A DNA stretch of 64,000 bases from Solen grandis (GCA_021229015.1 CM037782.1:44359224-44423223); one strand, 5' to 3'. Counted from the first letter of the stretch, positions 1 through 12,547 are shown. Program-made: numbers and translations. Notes: generated by a model from the sequence alone, not told the origin.

Positions 1-860
1 TGGAGGTAATCTTGGGTAAATTGGCATCTTTAAATTGACAAAATAAGCCATCTTATGGAGGATATAAACACTCTCTGGATTCCAATTTCTCTTATAATTT
101 GAAATATGATCTGAAATCCATAATAGGAAAGTTGATATGGTCTACCAATAAAGCAGCTTTCTGTTATATAAACCCCATTACCTTTTGATAAAAGTAAAAG
201 GTTCTCATGAATTTATTCAGAACGGGGACAGTACAGCAGCTTCTTAAGGTAATCCATCCCTCATTAAATTAAAATCATGGTCCTTCAAATGCCTGTTGAC
301 TTTTAACTTTGAGTTACAGGCTATTTTGCTATAAGTCTATGAAAAGGCTTGCATTTGCTATAGAATTACCACTATCACTAAGTCTTGATGGACCATGATC
401 ACAATTTAATAATGGGAGGATAACTTTAAATGAACCCTTTTCCTTGTAGGGTAATTTCTTCATGAGAGGGATATGCACATAGAGGCATTTAATCCTGAAA
501 TACTCTGACGCCTTGGCAAACACTGAGCAAAGCTGTCTCATTAATCTCCTCTTCTCCTACCATATTGTAGTCATGTTCTGCAGTCGGCATGGTGATTCAA
601 ATCAATTTAAAAATTTGTTCATGAATATTCATAAAGTAAAGGGTTAGGTAAAACCATCATCACTGGGAGCATTTTTCCAAGGTGGCGGGTCCAAAACTTA
701 GCCTTGCACTCACTTGGAGTCATTGGTTGGCTTCTCTTCTCTCTTGTTCATTTTAGCACAGCCAGTTTCTTGTCTTTATCTTACCCTATATACTCTGAAC
801 AAGTAAAGGGTAAATTTTTAAATGGTTTGATATATGTATATTTTTTACCCCAGCAAGCAA
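1..860. other. No supported gene
   Basis: AT-rich sequence with a 70-codon minus-strand ORF (329-541) that resembles no family I know and whose flanks contain stops in all frames. It may be decayed repeat DNA. Confidence 0.4.
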
Positions 861-1640
861 AGTTTGAGTAAGAGTCAGTCTGTTGGTTTTTTTGGGGATG
901 TCCGTCTGTGGCAAAAATCAAATATTGTAACGCAAACTACTTCTACATGACTTCTACATTACTTCATTTATTTAGCTCAAATTTTGCACATGGATTTATG
1001 ATGATATGTACATGTGCTTTACATTATTTTTATGTGCGTCTTCCAAATAATAGCAGAATTATGGCCCCTTGTTCGACTTTGAAAACTCTGTCCGTCAATG
1101 GCAAATATCTTATGATGCAAACTAGTTCTACATTACCTCACCAGTTAAGATGAGATTTTGCATATGCATTAATAAAGATGTGTAGGTTTGTGTGATAATT
1201 ATATGCATTAATAATGATGTTTAGATGTGTGTGACATATGCATTAATAATGATGTTTAGATGTGTGTGACATATGAATTAATAATGATGTTTAGATGTGT
1301 GTGACATATGCATTAATAATGATGTTTAGATGTGTGTGACATAATCTATATGTGTGTCATCCAAAGAATGATAGAGTTATGGCCCCTGAATTGACTTAAA
1401 AAATTTTGTGAAACAAACATTACTTCACCAATCAAGCTCAAATTATACATATGCATTAATAATAATGTGTAGATGTCACATGACATAATTTATATGTGCA
1501 TCATCCAAAGAATGTTAGATTTATGGCCTCAAACTTGACTTAAAAAATCTTGTGATGCAAACTGTTTCTTTATTACTTCACTAATTCAGCTCAAATTGTG
1601 CATATGCATTAATAATGACATGTAAAAAAGTATGACTTAG
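860..1640. repeat. Body of a tandem-unit interspersed repeat
   Basis: Recurring segments ('attatggcccc', 'gatgcaaact', 'ttacttcacc', 'agctcaaatt', 'catatgcattaat') return at intervals of very roughly 150 bp. This is the body organisation of the Helentron-like elements further right. A shorter 35-bp array is embedded at 1203-1342. Neither terminus is recognised. Confidence 0.6.
1203..1342. repeat. 35-bp tandem array, four copies
   Basis: Four nearly identical head-to-tail units start ATG(C/A)ATTAATAATGATG and end GTGTGTGACAT. The near identity indicates a recent local amplification inside an older ~150-bp unit. Confidence 0.9.
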
Positions 1641-3177
1641 TCATGACCTGTACCATGAAAAACTAAATGTCTAAATTTTTGTTGTCCCGACTACGGTTGA
1701 GTCGATTTTCCGTTACCTCGACAAGATTTGTAAAGTCCCAAATTTGTTCCTTCTTTATCTATAATAAAAATATAAAAATAAATGTTTATGTCGATCTTTT
1801 TACCTCGACCATTTCATTACGTCGACTAGAGAATCTAAGTCCAAAACTTCTAGATTGCTATTTAATTTCACACTTTATGTCGACTTGAGAAATTATCTGT
1901 GGTGACCGCGAGAGGTGTGAATAACACCGCGCGCTGATAGTCACTCTCTACTAATTGGTGTCGCAAACTGATGCCGAAAGTGAGTGTCGTTAATTACTCA
2001 ACGTTGTTTGTGTCCATACATGTTTTGCTTGTTTTTCGTTTCATATTCATATTGAAATAAAAACATAAAACAGAACTGTCTTCAACAATCTCAGTTGTTT
2101 GCAACCATTTGCAATTCTCATGAAGTGAAAATATTCTGGTGCTCTAAAAAGCAGAGTAACTCCCCTTTGAATTAAGTGTGCCTAAAAGCCCAAAAACGAC
2201 ATGAAAAATGAAAAATGAAGTATTTACTGCCAGAAAACTAATGCAACTCCCATGGAACAAACAGTTGAAAATATATAAATACTAAGTTCAATATCAGTTG
2301 TTTTTAAATCAACGATGAGAAGAAAAGAAACAAGGAACAACCCTATTGCTGAATGTTGAGGTAAATAACAAAATACCCAAAGTATCTCAGCTACTGATAA
2401 CTCGACAAACTGATATGTCGACTTAATTTTGACAGTCCCGAAGATTTCGAGACACTGAGAGTCGACTGTACTTGCAACCCTATTGCCCAGTGAGCCCATG
2501 GCTTTAAGGTCACTGTTTTACAGCTTTTGGTCAATGAAAAAGCTACATGACAGGGGTATTCATCACTTTCAGTGATAGTTCCAGTTTCTTAAGGGAAATA
2601 TACAGTTGCATTGAAGGTGTTTATATTAAAGGTTATAAGGTGTATAGTCACTATTTGAAAGGTATTAATGCAAGGTATTGTGTTAGCCGCAGTATACCTG
2701 CATATGTGCAGGAAAACTTTATATTTCACAGGTGCTTTGTGGTAATGATTCATGTCTCTTTTAATTAGCAAGGCAGATTTGAACTCACTGATTACATCTT
2801 GTAGACTGTGTTAGATAAAATTTTACTTTAATTTTTCTTGGAAGGAGTGCTCTGTGTGAAATGCCTGAAATAAATCCTGTTTCTCATATAAGCACCAGAC
2901 TTAATTAATTTTGCACTCAGAGAGTTGTTTATACCTACATGACAACAATTTTAGCTCAGTCTTTATGAAAAATCATAGAGTGTTTGTTCTGAAATATTGT
3001 ATCAATAACTTTTATGGTTAAGCTGCACCTTTTTCTCTTTCTTTCAGTCCAAAAATGGATTGCTTTTTTCAGAAATACCCATTATGTTACATTCAGTTTG
3101 CTTATCTTAAACCCATATACAGGAACAAACAATTCAAGTTTAGCGTTTTTGTTCTTGCCATAATATCTTATACTTTT
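1641..3177. other. Unclassified stretch rich in GTCGAC/TCGAC motifs
   Basis: No gene. Between 1690 and 2470 the motifs TCGAC and GTCGAC recur in both orientations (for example near 1695, 1789, 1831, 1879, 2402, 2418 and 2461), suggesting an old DNA element, but no terminal repeats could be paired. ORFs at 2224-2499 and 2547-2768 show no family resemblance. Confidence 0.35.
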
Positions 3178-4090
3178 TAGCTCACCTTTGCCAAAGGCGA
3201 GCTTATTGTGACCGATGAAAGTTTGGCATCCATTTAACTTAAATGAAATCTTCTCCTAAACTACTGAGCTAATTTTTATAAAACTTAACAGGAATGTTCT
3301 GTGGGTGGTCTTCTTCCAAAGTTGTTCAGAGAAAGAATTAAATTCCATACCAAAATCTGGTTGCCATGGCAACTAAAAGGGGTTAAAATGTAAAAACTTC
3401 AAAAATCTTCACGTCTAAAGGTACTGACTGGATTTCAAAATATTATTGCACAGTTGTTTTCTTTGATTTCAAAGGTTTTTGGCGCAGATGTTTCAAGGGT
3501 CACTATTTATTATGATCGTAAAAATCTTTTGGATCGGTCAGAAAATATTGCCAGGGGGGGCAGAGTCCATTTTCCATGTATTTAGTACAATTTAGAAAAT
3601 ATCTTCTCGTCCAAAAGCACTGCATGGATTTCAAAGTTGTTGTTTTTTTGCACATATATTTCTTGGGTCACTTAAAGATATATTAAACAGAGATAGGAAA
3701 CTCCTGTATCTTTGGGTGAACCATCACAAAAGTTGCTAAAATAAACTTGATCCATGTGGAACTTTGGTTGCCATGGCAACGGAAAGAAAAAATATAAAAA
3801 ATTTAAAAATCATCTCCTTCAAAACTACTGGCCAGATTTCAAAATGTTTTTGTACGGATGTTCCTTGGGTAACAGTCTACCAAGATTGCTCAAATTATTC
3901 CAATCCTTTAAAAACATGGCCACCAGGGCGGGGCTAATTTACCTTATATGTATATAGTAAAAACTTTAAAAGACTTCTGTTCCAAAACTTCTGGCAAGAT
4001 TTCAAAATGTTTTGGCACAGATGTTCTATGGGTAAACTTCTACCAAGATTGTTCCTTTAGAGCAGTGGTACTCAGGTGAGCCCTTTTGTT
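3178..4090 (+). mobile_element. AGCTCACC-family Helentron/HINE-like element
   Basis: The 5' head TTTTAGCTCACCTTTG continues as a hairpin (GCTC-CCTTTG pairs with CAAAGG-GAGC). The body contains degenerate repeats ('tcaaaatgtttttgcac', 'ggttgccatggcaac', 'ttgggtcact'). The 3' side has CAGGTGAGC, the inverse of the head arm, then CCCTTTTGTTT. There is no ORF. The layout matches non-autonomous rolling-circle (pearl/HINE-type) elements of bivalves; the class assignment is inferred. Confidence 0.6.
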
Positions 4091-4217
4091 TATTTTACCT
4101 AAAAATTTTTTTATTTCTTGACTGATATTAATACATTTAATACATAAGGTATCAATTTGTTTGCATTGTAATGTTCTTACAATTTATTTTCACATATCTT
4201 CAATAGAAAAGGAGATA

Positions 4218-5078
4218 CAGTCGAACCCCGGTTACTCCACCACCTCTCATTCAAATACCCGGCGTCATTCGAAATACTTTGTTGGTCCCAATCATTCTCC
4301 TTCTTATTTCTATATAAAAATATCTGGGTTATTCAAATTTGTGCCATTCGAATACCTGGCCTCATCCAAAAAGATTTTTCGGCCTGTGGCAGTGAATTTG
4401 AAAATTTTCGCACCTCCTTATCCGATGTCGCTGACAAACATTTATTACCGGCGACATTTTGAAAACAAAAACAATGGAAAGGCCCAAACGTCAATAAATT
4501 ACCAAAACGGGTGGGAGACGGCCGCTAACAGTTTGCTTAAGTTGTTAATTGATTGGATGTTTGTGCAGTTCAATTATAAAGATAAAGGTGATGATTGATG
4601 ATATTATAGGTATGTGATATGTATTTTGGACACGCTTGGAAAGGAAGATTTAAACAACTGTAACAAGCAGACCACGATTAATAAAGTGATTGATGATTAA
4701 TATTTCCAAGGTTAAATCCATTGCTGTTTTCAAGACAACTTTGATATTGGATACGTGTAGTCGCATGTGATTCAGTCAGACCTGATAAATGTATGTATGT
4801 ATCTTTGTTATTGACGTATGCATTTATTATCAATGCATCGATATCATTTAAAAAAAAGTTAAAAAAAAATTAATTGTCTATAGTCGTTTTCATTTACGTC
4901 CCTAAATCAAAGTAACACATTCTAATAAGAATACATTATGTATTACGTTCACTGCATGAAAAAGTGGGTGGGGTGGGTTTTTGTCTCTACGGTTGACGTT
5001 ATTTGGGTTATTGGAATACATGCCTTACTCGAAATAAAATGCCGATCCCCAGGACTTCGAATAGCCGGGGTTCGACTG
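4218..5078. mobile_element. TA-flanked non-autonomous DNA transposon, CAGTCGAACCCCGG termini
   Basis: Left end CAGTCGAACCCCGG (4218) and right end CCGGGGTTCGACTG (to 5078) are exact inverted repeats flanked by TA on both sides. Beyond the exact core, ATTCGAA-like subterminal motifs recur on both sides. TA duplication and CAG terminus fit the Tc1/mariner-pogo (Tigger-like) group. The 861-bp element has no transposase: the ORF at 4161-4598 starts outside the element and has no DDE or HTH signature. Confidence 0.8.
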
Positions 5079-5352
5079 TATTTTAAAACATGACTTAGCG
5101 AGAATTGGATAATTTGTTACATGCTTTTGTGAGATTTAGACTAGTTGCCAATCTTTGTTTAATAAGTCTTTGGGTCACTCTCTATCAAGACTGTTAAAAT
5201 TATTTGGATCTGTTGAAAAATATGGCTCAATGGGGCAGAGCCCATTTTCCATTATATATCATAAGATATTTGCTGTTTCTTTTCCACCCACTAATACCTT
5301 GGGTCCTCTGATGAGCGATTTCAGGGCCTTCATGGCCCTCATGTTTAAAAAC
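5079..5352 (+). repeat. Truncated AGCTCACC-family copy (3' end)
   Basis: Body motifs ('gggtcactctctatcaag', 'ggggcagagcccattttcc') shared with 3550-3900 lead into a 3' hairpin (AGGGCCTTCATGGCCCTCAT) and terminal GTTT. No 5' head is present. Confidence 0.55.
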
Positions 5353-5866
5353 TTTACGAAGAAATGAAAAATAAAAGATTATAATATATTTATTAAATTC
5401 TTTGGTAACGAGGCAACACAAATGTTCATTTTACAGGTCCATTAAGGGATCAGTATAATATTTGATGGAATGCAATGCTTAATAATTTTATTTCATGTAT
5501 TAGGTAAATGATCCAATTTCTTTTGATTTAAAAATAACTAAAAGATTTTTTTATATAATTTAAGAAGAAAGATGGCCCAAGTACAACAAATGTCAGATTT
5601 CATTGCAATGTTGATGATACAATTACTGACATGACATTGTGTCGGTGCCAATTTTTTTAGGAAAAGTTGATAGGTGTAGTTGGATCAAAATGACATGATA
5701 GAGCAATACTGACATATCATATGAAACTGCCCAGAAGAGTATCCGTTTTTTTTTTTTAATTTTCTAATATTAGAAATATACTGGAATGATTCTGGTATCT
5801 TAATAATTTGTTTATTGTCTGACTCACATTCATTGCTTTTTTTCCCCCTTATTTTTTACCTTTTAG
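5353..5866. other. No gene; AT-rich
   Basis: No ORF, terminal repeat or RNA gene is seen. Confidence 0.5.
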
Positions 5867-6077
5867 CTCACCTGTGTACATGTGCTCAGGATGAGCTATT
5901 AGGATCGTTGAAGTTTTGGCGTCCGGTGTCCATCCGTCATCCACAATAATTATTAGTGTTTGAAAGGTGATGACTTGTAAAAATATTCATAATACAAAAA
6001 TTCTTTTGAAAATTTATTGGTACTTAAGTTCAGCAGTGTAAATGCCTAGAAAAGGCTCTAGAAAAAAAGGGGGGCTT
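5867..6077 (+). repeat. AGCTCACC-family 5' head fragment
   Basis: AGCTCACCTGTG...TGAGCT forms the typical head hairpin and is followed by the usual 'gtccggtgtccatccgtc' segment. The copy breaks off when the next head begins at 6078. Confidence 0.55.
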
Positions 6078-7529
6078 TTTAGCTCACCAGAGCATAATGT
6101 GCTTAAGGTGAGCTATTATGATTTTTCTGCATTTTCATCTGTTGTTGTGTGTTCTACAACGACATTTTCTCTGAAACAACATGGTAGAAATTAATGACTT
6201 TTGGCATGAATGACCTTTGAAACCAAAAGTCAGAATTTAATTTCATTTGGCACAAACTGTCACCATATATCCTTTGCGCATCTGTAATGTAGTGAAACAG
6301 TTAAAAAAAAAATGTTGCCTCAGAAATAAGCCAATGTTTACAGTGAATGCCTGTAACTTAAACAGGTAAGATTTTTCTCTCCTCAAAACCTGACCCCATT
6401 TTGAAAATATTTATCCCCCGCCAAAGGCGGTAGGGGATATGGTAATAGTCTCTGTCCATCTGTCCGTCCGTCCCTCCGTGCGTCCGGCATCAACAATTTC
6501 CTTTAAACAACATCTCATCCTAAACCGCTGAATGGATTTTGACAAACTTCACAGTAATCATCCTTATGGTGTCCTCTATCAAAGTTGTTCAAATTATTTT
6601 GATTGGTTGAAAAAGTAGGTCACAGGAGCTAAAAATAGATTTAAAAAATGCAAACTTTGAAAAAATTCTTCTGCAAAACTGCAAGGTCTAGAACTAAGAT
6701 ATTTGGTATGTAGCATTGTCTAGTGCACCTCTACCAAGTTTGTTCAAATCATGACTCTCATGGGGTCAAAATTAGCTCCGCCCAAGGGGTCATTTGATTT
6801 TACATAGGCTTATATAGGAAAAATAAACTAGAAAAATCTTCTTGTCAAAAACCACAAGGCCTGGAGTTAAGATATTTGGTGTGTAGTATTGTCTTGTAGA
6901 CCTCTATCTAATTTGTTCAAATCTTGGCCCTTGGGACAAAATTGGCCCCGCCCCAGGGGTCACCTAAATTTTCATAGGCTAATATAGGAAAAAACTTGAA
7001 AAATCTTCTTCTCAGAAACCACAAGGCCTGGAGTTTAGATATTTGGTGTGCAGCATTTTCTAGTAGATACTACCAAGTTTATTCAAATCATGACCCTGGG
7101 GTCAAAATTAGCTCCGCCCCAGGGGTCACTTGATTTTACATAGGCTTATTTAGAAAAAAAAAACTAGGAAAATCTTCCTGTCAGAAACCACAATGCCTGG
7201 AGTTTAGATATTTGGTATGTAACATGGCATAGTTGACATCTACCAAGTTTGTTCACATCATGGCCCAAGGGTCAAAATTGACCCTACCCCAGGGGTCACT
7301 TGATTTAACAAAGGCTAATATAGGAAAAAACTTGAAAAATCTTCTTCTCAAAAACCACAAGGCTTGGAGGTTATATATTTGGTATGTAACATGGGCTAGT
7401 AGACCTCTACTAAGTTTGTTCAAAACATGGCCCTTGGGTCAAAATTGGCCCTGCCCCAAGGGTCACTTGATTTTACATAGCCTAATGATACCAGGTGAGC
7501 AATCAAGGGCCATCATGGCCCTCTTGTTT
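6078..7529 (+). mobile_element. AGCTCACC-family element with ~165-bp tandem body
   Basis: The head hairpin is a perfect 8-bp stem (AGCTCACC with GGTGAGCT). The body contains about five ~165-bp units, each with an 'aaaatctt', 'aaccacaaggcctggag', 'gatatttggt' and 'ccaggggtca' segment. The 3' end has CCAGGTGAGC, then the hairpin AGGGCCATCATGGCCCT and TCTTGTTT. The head of a different family begins at 6413 inside it (see findings). Confidence 0.65.
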
Positions 7530-8107
7530 AAAAAACCATCTTCAAACTTCAATACAATGTTTATAACCATAATCTCTGGATTGAGTTTGATTATGGCTGA
7601 GATCAATCAATTAAGTCAGGAGTAATGCCCATTTAAATATAAAAAAATGCCAGATTTCACTTTGTTTACACTCAAGCTTCTTCATTTTTTGAATAATCAT
7701 CATCAAACTTTATGACAATGTTTATGACCATAATCAAGTTTGATTGTGTAGTGAACAAGAATGATAACTGTACCTTTCATTATTTTTAGCTATTCCCCTT
7801 TGTTATTTTTCAGGCTTAATTTTTGTCTGGAGCATAAATCAAAAGTATTTGAGATATTAACTTGAAACTTCATAGGTGGATAGAATATTACTGAGGAAAA
7901 GTGTGGTGCATAAGAATGATAACTCTACCCTTCATAATTTTTTAGTTATTGTCCTTTGTTATTTTTCAGGCTTAATTTTTGTCACAGTGACCTTAACATT
8001 TTACCTGAAGACCTCAAAATAGGGGAATTAGTAAGTCTTCACATGGGTTTCATCTTCTAACAAGCAAGCATTTGGCGGGGAATGGCCATGTCAACATGAC
8101 TCTTGTT
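6413..8107 (+). mobile_element. CCCCGCC-family element interleaved with the preceding one
   Basis: The 5' head CCCCCGCCAAAGGCGG folds on itself. The 3' end at 8072-8107 has TTGGCGGGG (inverse of the head arm), a CATGTCAACATG hairpin and CTCTTGTT. From about 6480 to 7529 the body is of the AGCTCACC family; from 7530 to 8070 it is of another type ('ggcttaatttttgtc', 'gagatattaacttgaaac'). No ORF. Confidence 0.55.
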
Positions 8108-8862
8108 AATTTTAGAAAAATAATAGCCAAATTGATTTATTTAATTTAAATGGTTTTATTAAAATGACGTAAAATTTAATTTGATATTTTGGATATATAA
8201 GCCTTTCCATTTGTTTATTTAAAGTTTGACTTTACTGAAGATACAGGATATATTTAATTTAATCAGACAAAAAAAAATAAAGTTTAAATTTGCATATTTA
8301 ATTCAAAAATTAAAATTACCTGAAATTTCTAAATTGAATAAAATCACTTTTAGCAAGTTTAAATGTTACCAATTGATAGATAATTAGAATAAAATATTTA
8401 GACTATTTAATTTTCTTTGAATTATTTTTTAATTGTCTCACTTTACACATTTTTATCCTACAGGTGTTTTGATATTTGATAAAACTGATTACATGCTTTA
8501 CTGCACTAAACACCTGTAACATTGAAAAACATTTTCAACCATTTTCAATATTAATCTTAATTTATGTTATCATTTGTAAGCTACCTGTATGGTGCAATAT
8601 CACCTTTTCATACATTTTCATATGCTTCAGTTGTTCATTTGTGTCCACAAATGAAGGTTAATATGTTCAGTGCTGAAAATCAGTGACAACCAAAATTAAA
8701 ATGTATTTGGGTTAATTTCAAAGTTGTCCAACAGTCTTTTTCCTAAAAAAAAGCCCCACCAAATCTCATGTCCGGTTTTAAATCTACAAAAAGGCACCCA
8801 TGTCATTACATTGCAGGGAATCACTGTAAAGACTGGCCTGTTTCTGAGGCAATGATTTTGAT
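8108..8862. other. No gene; very AT-rich
   Basis: No supported ORF (the one at 8476-8661 is AT-driven), terminal repeat or RNA gene. Confidence 0.5.
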
Positions 8863-9905
8863 GCCCTCACCTAAAGAGGGGGAGTGGTATATTGATTTGC
8901 CTCTGTCCGTACGGCTGTCCATACTCTCATCCGTCCCGAATCTTTGTGACAGGCATAACTCTGAAAGTATTTGAACTACAGACTTGAAACTTCATGAATA
9001 TATTATTCAGAACAAGAACTTATGCACCTAGGAATTTTCATCAAATTACCATTACTGTTGACAGAGTTACAGGCCTTGAATTTGGGACAATATGGAATTT
9101 TATGTTTGTGACGCCCGTAACTTTGATAGAATTTGTCAACTCTCGAAAAGTTCACAGGTCTACTGAGTCGCAACCCATTACTTACTCTCTCAAACAATTA
9201 CATCCTCTGCAAACAATGGGGCACATGTAGTTAAAGGCTCATTCTTGATCACAGTGTTCACTTGTGTCTAAATAGGTTAGGTCGCGGTGGCAGGATTAAC
9301 GACAAGGCAGCTGCTCTATCGTTAAGTAAATACACAACATAGGGAGATTTGTTTGCCAAAAAATTACTGCTGATACCAGAAACTAAATTTGCTGTTGTAA
9401 AGAGAGAAATAAAGAACAAATAAATTACATGACTTTCAGTACCGGAACCCTAATTTGCCATTAATGTATTGGATGCTGTTGTATCGAAAGTTGACTGTAC
9501 TACAAACTTGAAACTTCATGGGTATATTATTATTCAAAACATGATCTTGTGAACCTGGGAATTTTTATCTAATCATCGTTGCCATTGACAGGGTTACGGG
9601 CCTTGAATTTGTGAAAATGAAAAATTATAAGTTTGTGACACATAACTCTAAATTGCATTTGTACTACAGATTGGAAACTTCATTAACCAGGTTTTCCAAA
9701 GGAAAACTCTGGTTATTAGATTGGGGTATGTCGGCGGGCGGGCATAAACAATTTCTTCTGTGCGCAACTCCTCCTACATTTTTCTACGGATTTGGCCCAA
9801 ACTTTTACAGAAGCATTATTACATAGTGGCCTGGTGTATATTGTCAGGGTTTTGTGGTTTGACTATTTTTGATGCAGTTATGGCCCTTTGTTATTTTTTC
9901 ACATA

Positions 9906-10920
9906 CAGTCGAACCTGGTCCAACGGCCACCTGCTAGCAGCGACCAACTGCTAACAACGGCCACTTCAAATTCCCCCCGACCAATTTCGTTCTATATTAC
10001 ACCTGCTATCAGCGACCAACTGCTTACTACGACCAACGGCCACCAAATTTGACCCCATTTGGTACCCCACACTGGTACGAACGGCCACGCGCCACTGACG
10101 CGCCCCATCAGGAAGTTGCGTAACGGCTAACACCGTTAGGTGAGAGCCGAACAATTGATTTGAGACAATACCGTAATCATCGAGGGTGGCGAGGATGGTT
10201 TCCATAGTGACCATTACTGTTCGTACAGGTGGTGTTTGTCAGGTGTGGATGACCTTAATTGGCATTGATTAGCAAGATGTCTTCCTCATTTTTAATCCGG
10301 GAAAATGATAACAATGATTGAGTGTAAAGTGCGGTGCTTCAAGCGTGTTTAAGATGCGGTCTTGTCATTAATTATAAATAATATTTTGGTTTGTTTTGTT
10401 TTCAAAGAGTTTAGAGAGAGAAAAAAAAAGCACCTTATCTGTATCTCTGTTAAAAATACACAAGGTATTGAGGACCGTATAATAGCCGACGCTCAAATTG
10501 TGGATTACTCGGATTTTATCGCCAGACATAGTAAAGAGTGTAACATGTTTTCGCGTTATGAGAAAGTTGGTTTTAACACAGAAACACTTGCTTTATTGAT
10601 TGAAGGTTGATCAGAATCGATTCTCACATTACAAATACACATTATTCTATGATTATTACGTATATTCTACAACAAACGAACACATATACGCATTCTTATG
10701 CTTTCATTCTGTTTCGTATCTGCCTATTCATTCTTCTGTCTTCAAGCTCCATGGTAACAAAACAACGCTGTGAAAATCTTACACAAGACAAATACATGTT
10801 TGTTGTTCAAAATGTTATTCATTTATGAAATCAATTATTAAACATTATTATGTTTTCACATTTGTTATTTAAAATATGTATATCCTCCTATAAATAACTT
10901 TCTGCACATAATTGGAACTT

Positions 10921-10957
<37 letters not shown>

Positions 10958-11085
10958 TGACCACATACATATATGTACAGTCACGAACATCAGACAAAAC
11001 ATGACACCTGCTAACAAAGGCCACCTGCTAACAAAGGCCAAAATTGTAATTTCCCTTGGGTGGCCTTTGTAAGCAGGTTCGACTG
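9906..11085. mobile_element. TA-flanked non-autonomous DNA transposon, CAGTCGAACCTG termini
   Basis: Left CAGTCGAACCTG (9906) and right CAGGTTCGACTG (to 11085) are inverted repeats flanked by TA. Subterminal copies of 'ctgctaacaa(c/a)ggccac' are present on both sides. Two short ORFs (10362-10610, 10607-10828) show no transposase motif. It sits inside the body of the 9685-11686 element; the undisturbed paralogous unit near 11258 supplies the empty site. Same TIR type as 4218-5078. Tc1/mariner-pogo group is inferred. Confidence 0.8.
10923..10957. repeat. (GA)n microsatellite
   Basis: About 17 GA units with one interruption, inside the transposon at 9906-11085. Confidence 0.95.
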
Positions 11086-11760
11086 TACGTAATATATAGG
11101 GAAATATTCTTCTGTGCGCAACTCCTTCTTCATTTTTTCAACGGATTTGGCCCAATCTTTTACAGAAGATTTATTACATAGTGACCTCGCGCATATTGTC
11201 AGGGTTTTGTGGTTCGACTATTTTTGATGCAGTTATGGCCCTTTGCCCCTTAACGGATGTAATATAAAGGGAAATATTCTTTCGTGCACAACTTCTAAAT
11301 TTCTCAATAAATTTTTTCCATATTTTAACAGAACCTTCACTAAGTCACCCTGGTGAATATTACCTGTGTTTTGCAGTTTGACCATTTTTGATGGAGTTAT
11401 GCCCCTTTGATAAAATTCCTTATCCGGAGCATAACTCCTACATTATAAGAGGTATTGACTTGAAACCAGCAGATTGTTGCATCATATTTATGTGTTCAAA
11501 GTAAATGTGGATAAATGTAAGTTAAAAATCCTTGTTGCACAAATTATGTATGTTTGCTTTATACAGAATTGCATTAGATTTAATAGACATTGAGCACAAA
11601 ATTATTTGACTGATACAAATAATCTGTACTGGAACGAAACATTGCGAAAAGAAAACCTAGTTTTGTGACAATTCCTGTCACGTGTTGATATATTATTCAG
11701 AGTATGAACCCGTGCACCTGGGTATTTTCATCCAAACACTGTTACTATTTGATTTATAAT

Positions 11761-12028
11761 AAAAGTTATGAGATTAAGTGTATATAAAAATCACTTCATA
11801 TCAAGAATGCACATACATTTAATATGCAAAATTGCACCTGCCAAAAAAAGGTATTAAATGGTTATCAGAATAATCTGACTTTGTTTTATTTAATTGTAAC
11901 ATTATTCTGTACATAAAGGTGTTAATGGCCAATGGCAAATGTTTGCGAAATTTTTACCCTTGTAACTAACAAAGTGAAAGAAGGGGTCATCTGTGACCTG
12001 TGGACACATACCTAGTTTCATTATGGTA
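11761..12028. other. No gene; AT-rich spacer
   Basis: Nothing recognised. Confidence 0.4.
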
Positions 12029-12547
12029 CGGTCCCACTATCCCGATTGTGGGCCCGATCGACCCCAATTCAAGGGATCGGGGAACATCATAAAGACATCG
12101 CGATGAAACGTAACTCCATTGTGTACGATCGTTAGTCTTCCTTGGGCCATCGGTATTGGTCGGCATCAATCGGCATATGGCCCCGACTTTAACAAACATG
12201 CTTCTTCTTTTCGGGCTCGATTGTGCTGCATCGGGCCCATTTTTTAATCGGGCCAGAATCGTAAAGCCATCGTAAAGCTTCCGTAAATCCATCGTATGAC
12301 ATCGTTAGTCTCCCATGGTCCATCGTGTTGTAATCGGGAAACATCAAACCACGGAAGACCCCCGATCTCTTAAAGAAAGCGTTACGATAGACCATGATGT
12401 CAATACGGAGTCGACATGAGTCTTACCGATGATGTTACGATAAACTGGTTGTAGCCAATAGAGATACGATCTACACCGTTGAATGCCGATAGAGGCCCGA
12501 TGGGAGCCCGATATCAGCACGGAATACTCTCTGTATTGACATTTTGG

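Larger units (their letters stand above)
9685..11686 (+). mobile_element. AACCAGG-family Helentron/HINE-like element inserted without target duplication
   Basis: The head AACCAGGTTTTCC-AAA-GGAAAAC-CTGGTT is a strong hairpin. Body units ('tctgtgcgcaactcct', 'ggatttggccca', 'tcagggttttgtgg', 'gatgcagttatggccc') repeat about every 150 bp. The 3' side has GAAAACCTAGTTTT (inverse of the head arm), hairpin GTGACA-TGTCAC and GTGTT. Flanks 'ggaaacttcatt' and 'gatatattattcag' rejoin into the host unit seen intact at ~8983, with no duplicated bases. This supports a rolling-circle type insertion. Confidence 0.65.
8863..11760 (+). mobile_element. Helentron-like element with GGGAGTGGTATATTG head, interrupted by insertions
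   Basis: The head CCCTC-GAGGG hairpin is followed by GGAGTGGTATATTG and 'cctctgtccg'. Body units contain 'acttgaaacttcat', 'tattattcag', 'gtgcacctgggaatttt' and 'acagggttacgggcc'. Units appear at ~8980-9155, 9480-9684 and resume at 11687-11760. A foreign stretch lies at ~9160-9470 and a complete element at 9685-11686. The 3' terminus is not located. Confidence 0.55.

Noticed and set aside
4161..4598. 145-codon ORF overlapping the CAGTCGAACC element
   Set aside because: Starts outside the element, crosses the TIR, and shows no helix-turn-helix or DDE pattern.
7233..7625. 130-codon plus-strand ORF
   Set aside because: Read-through of two ~165-bp repeat units; the peptide repeats with the unit.
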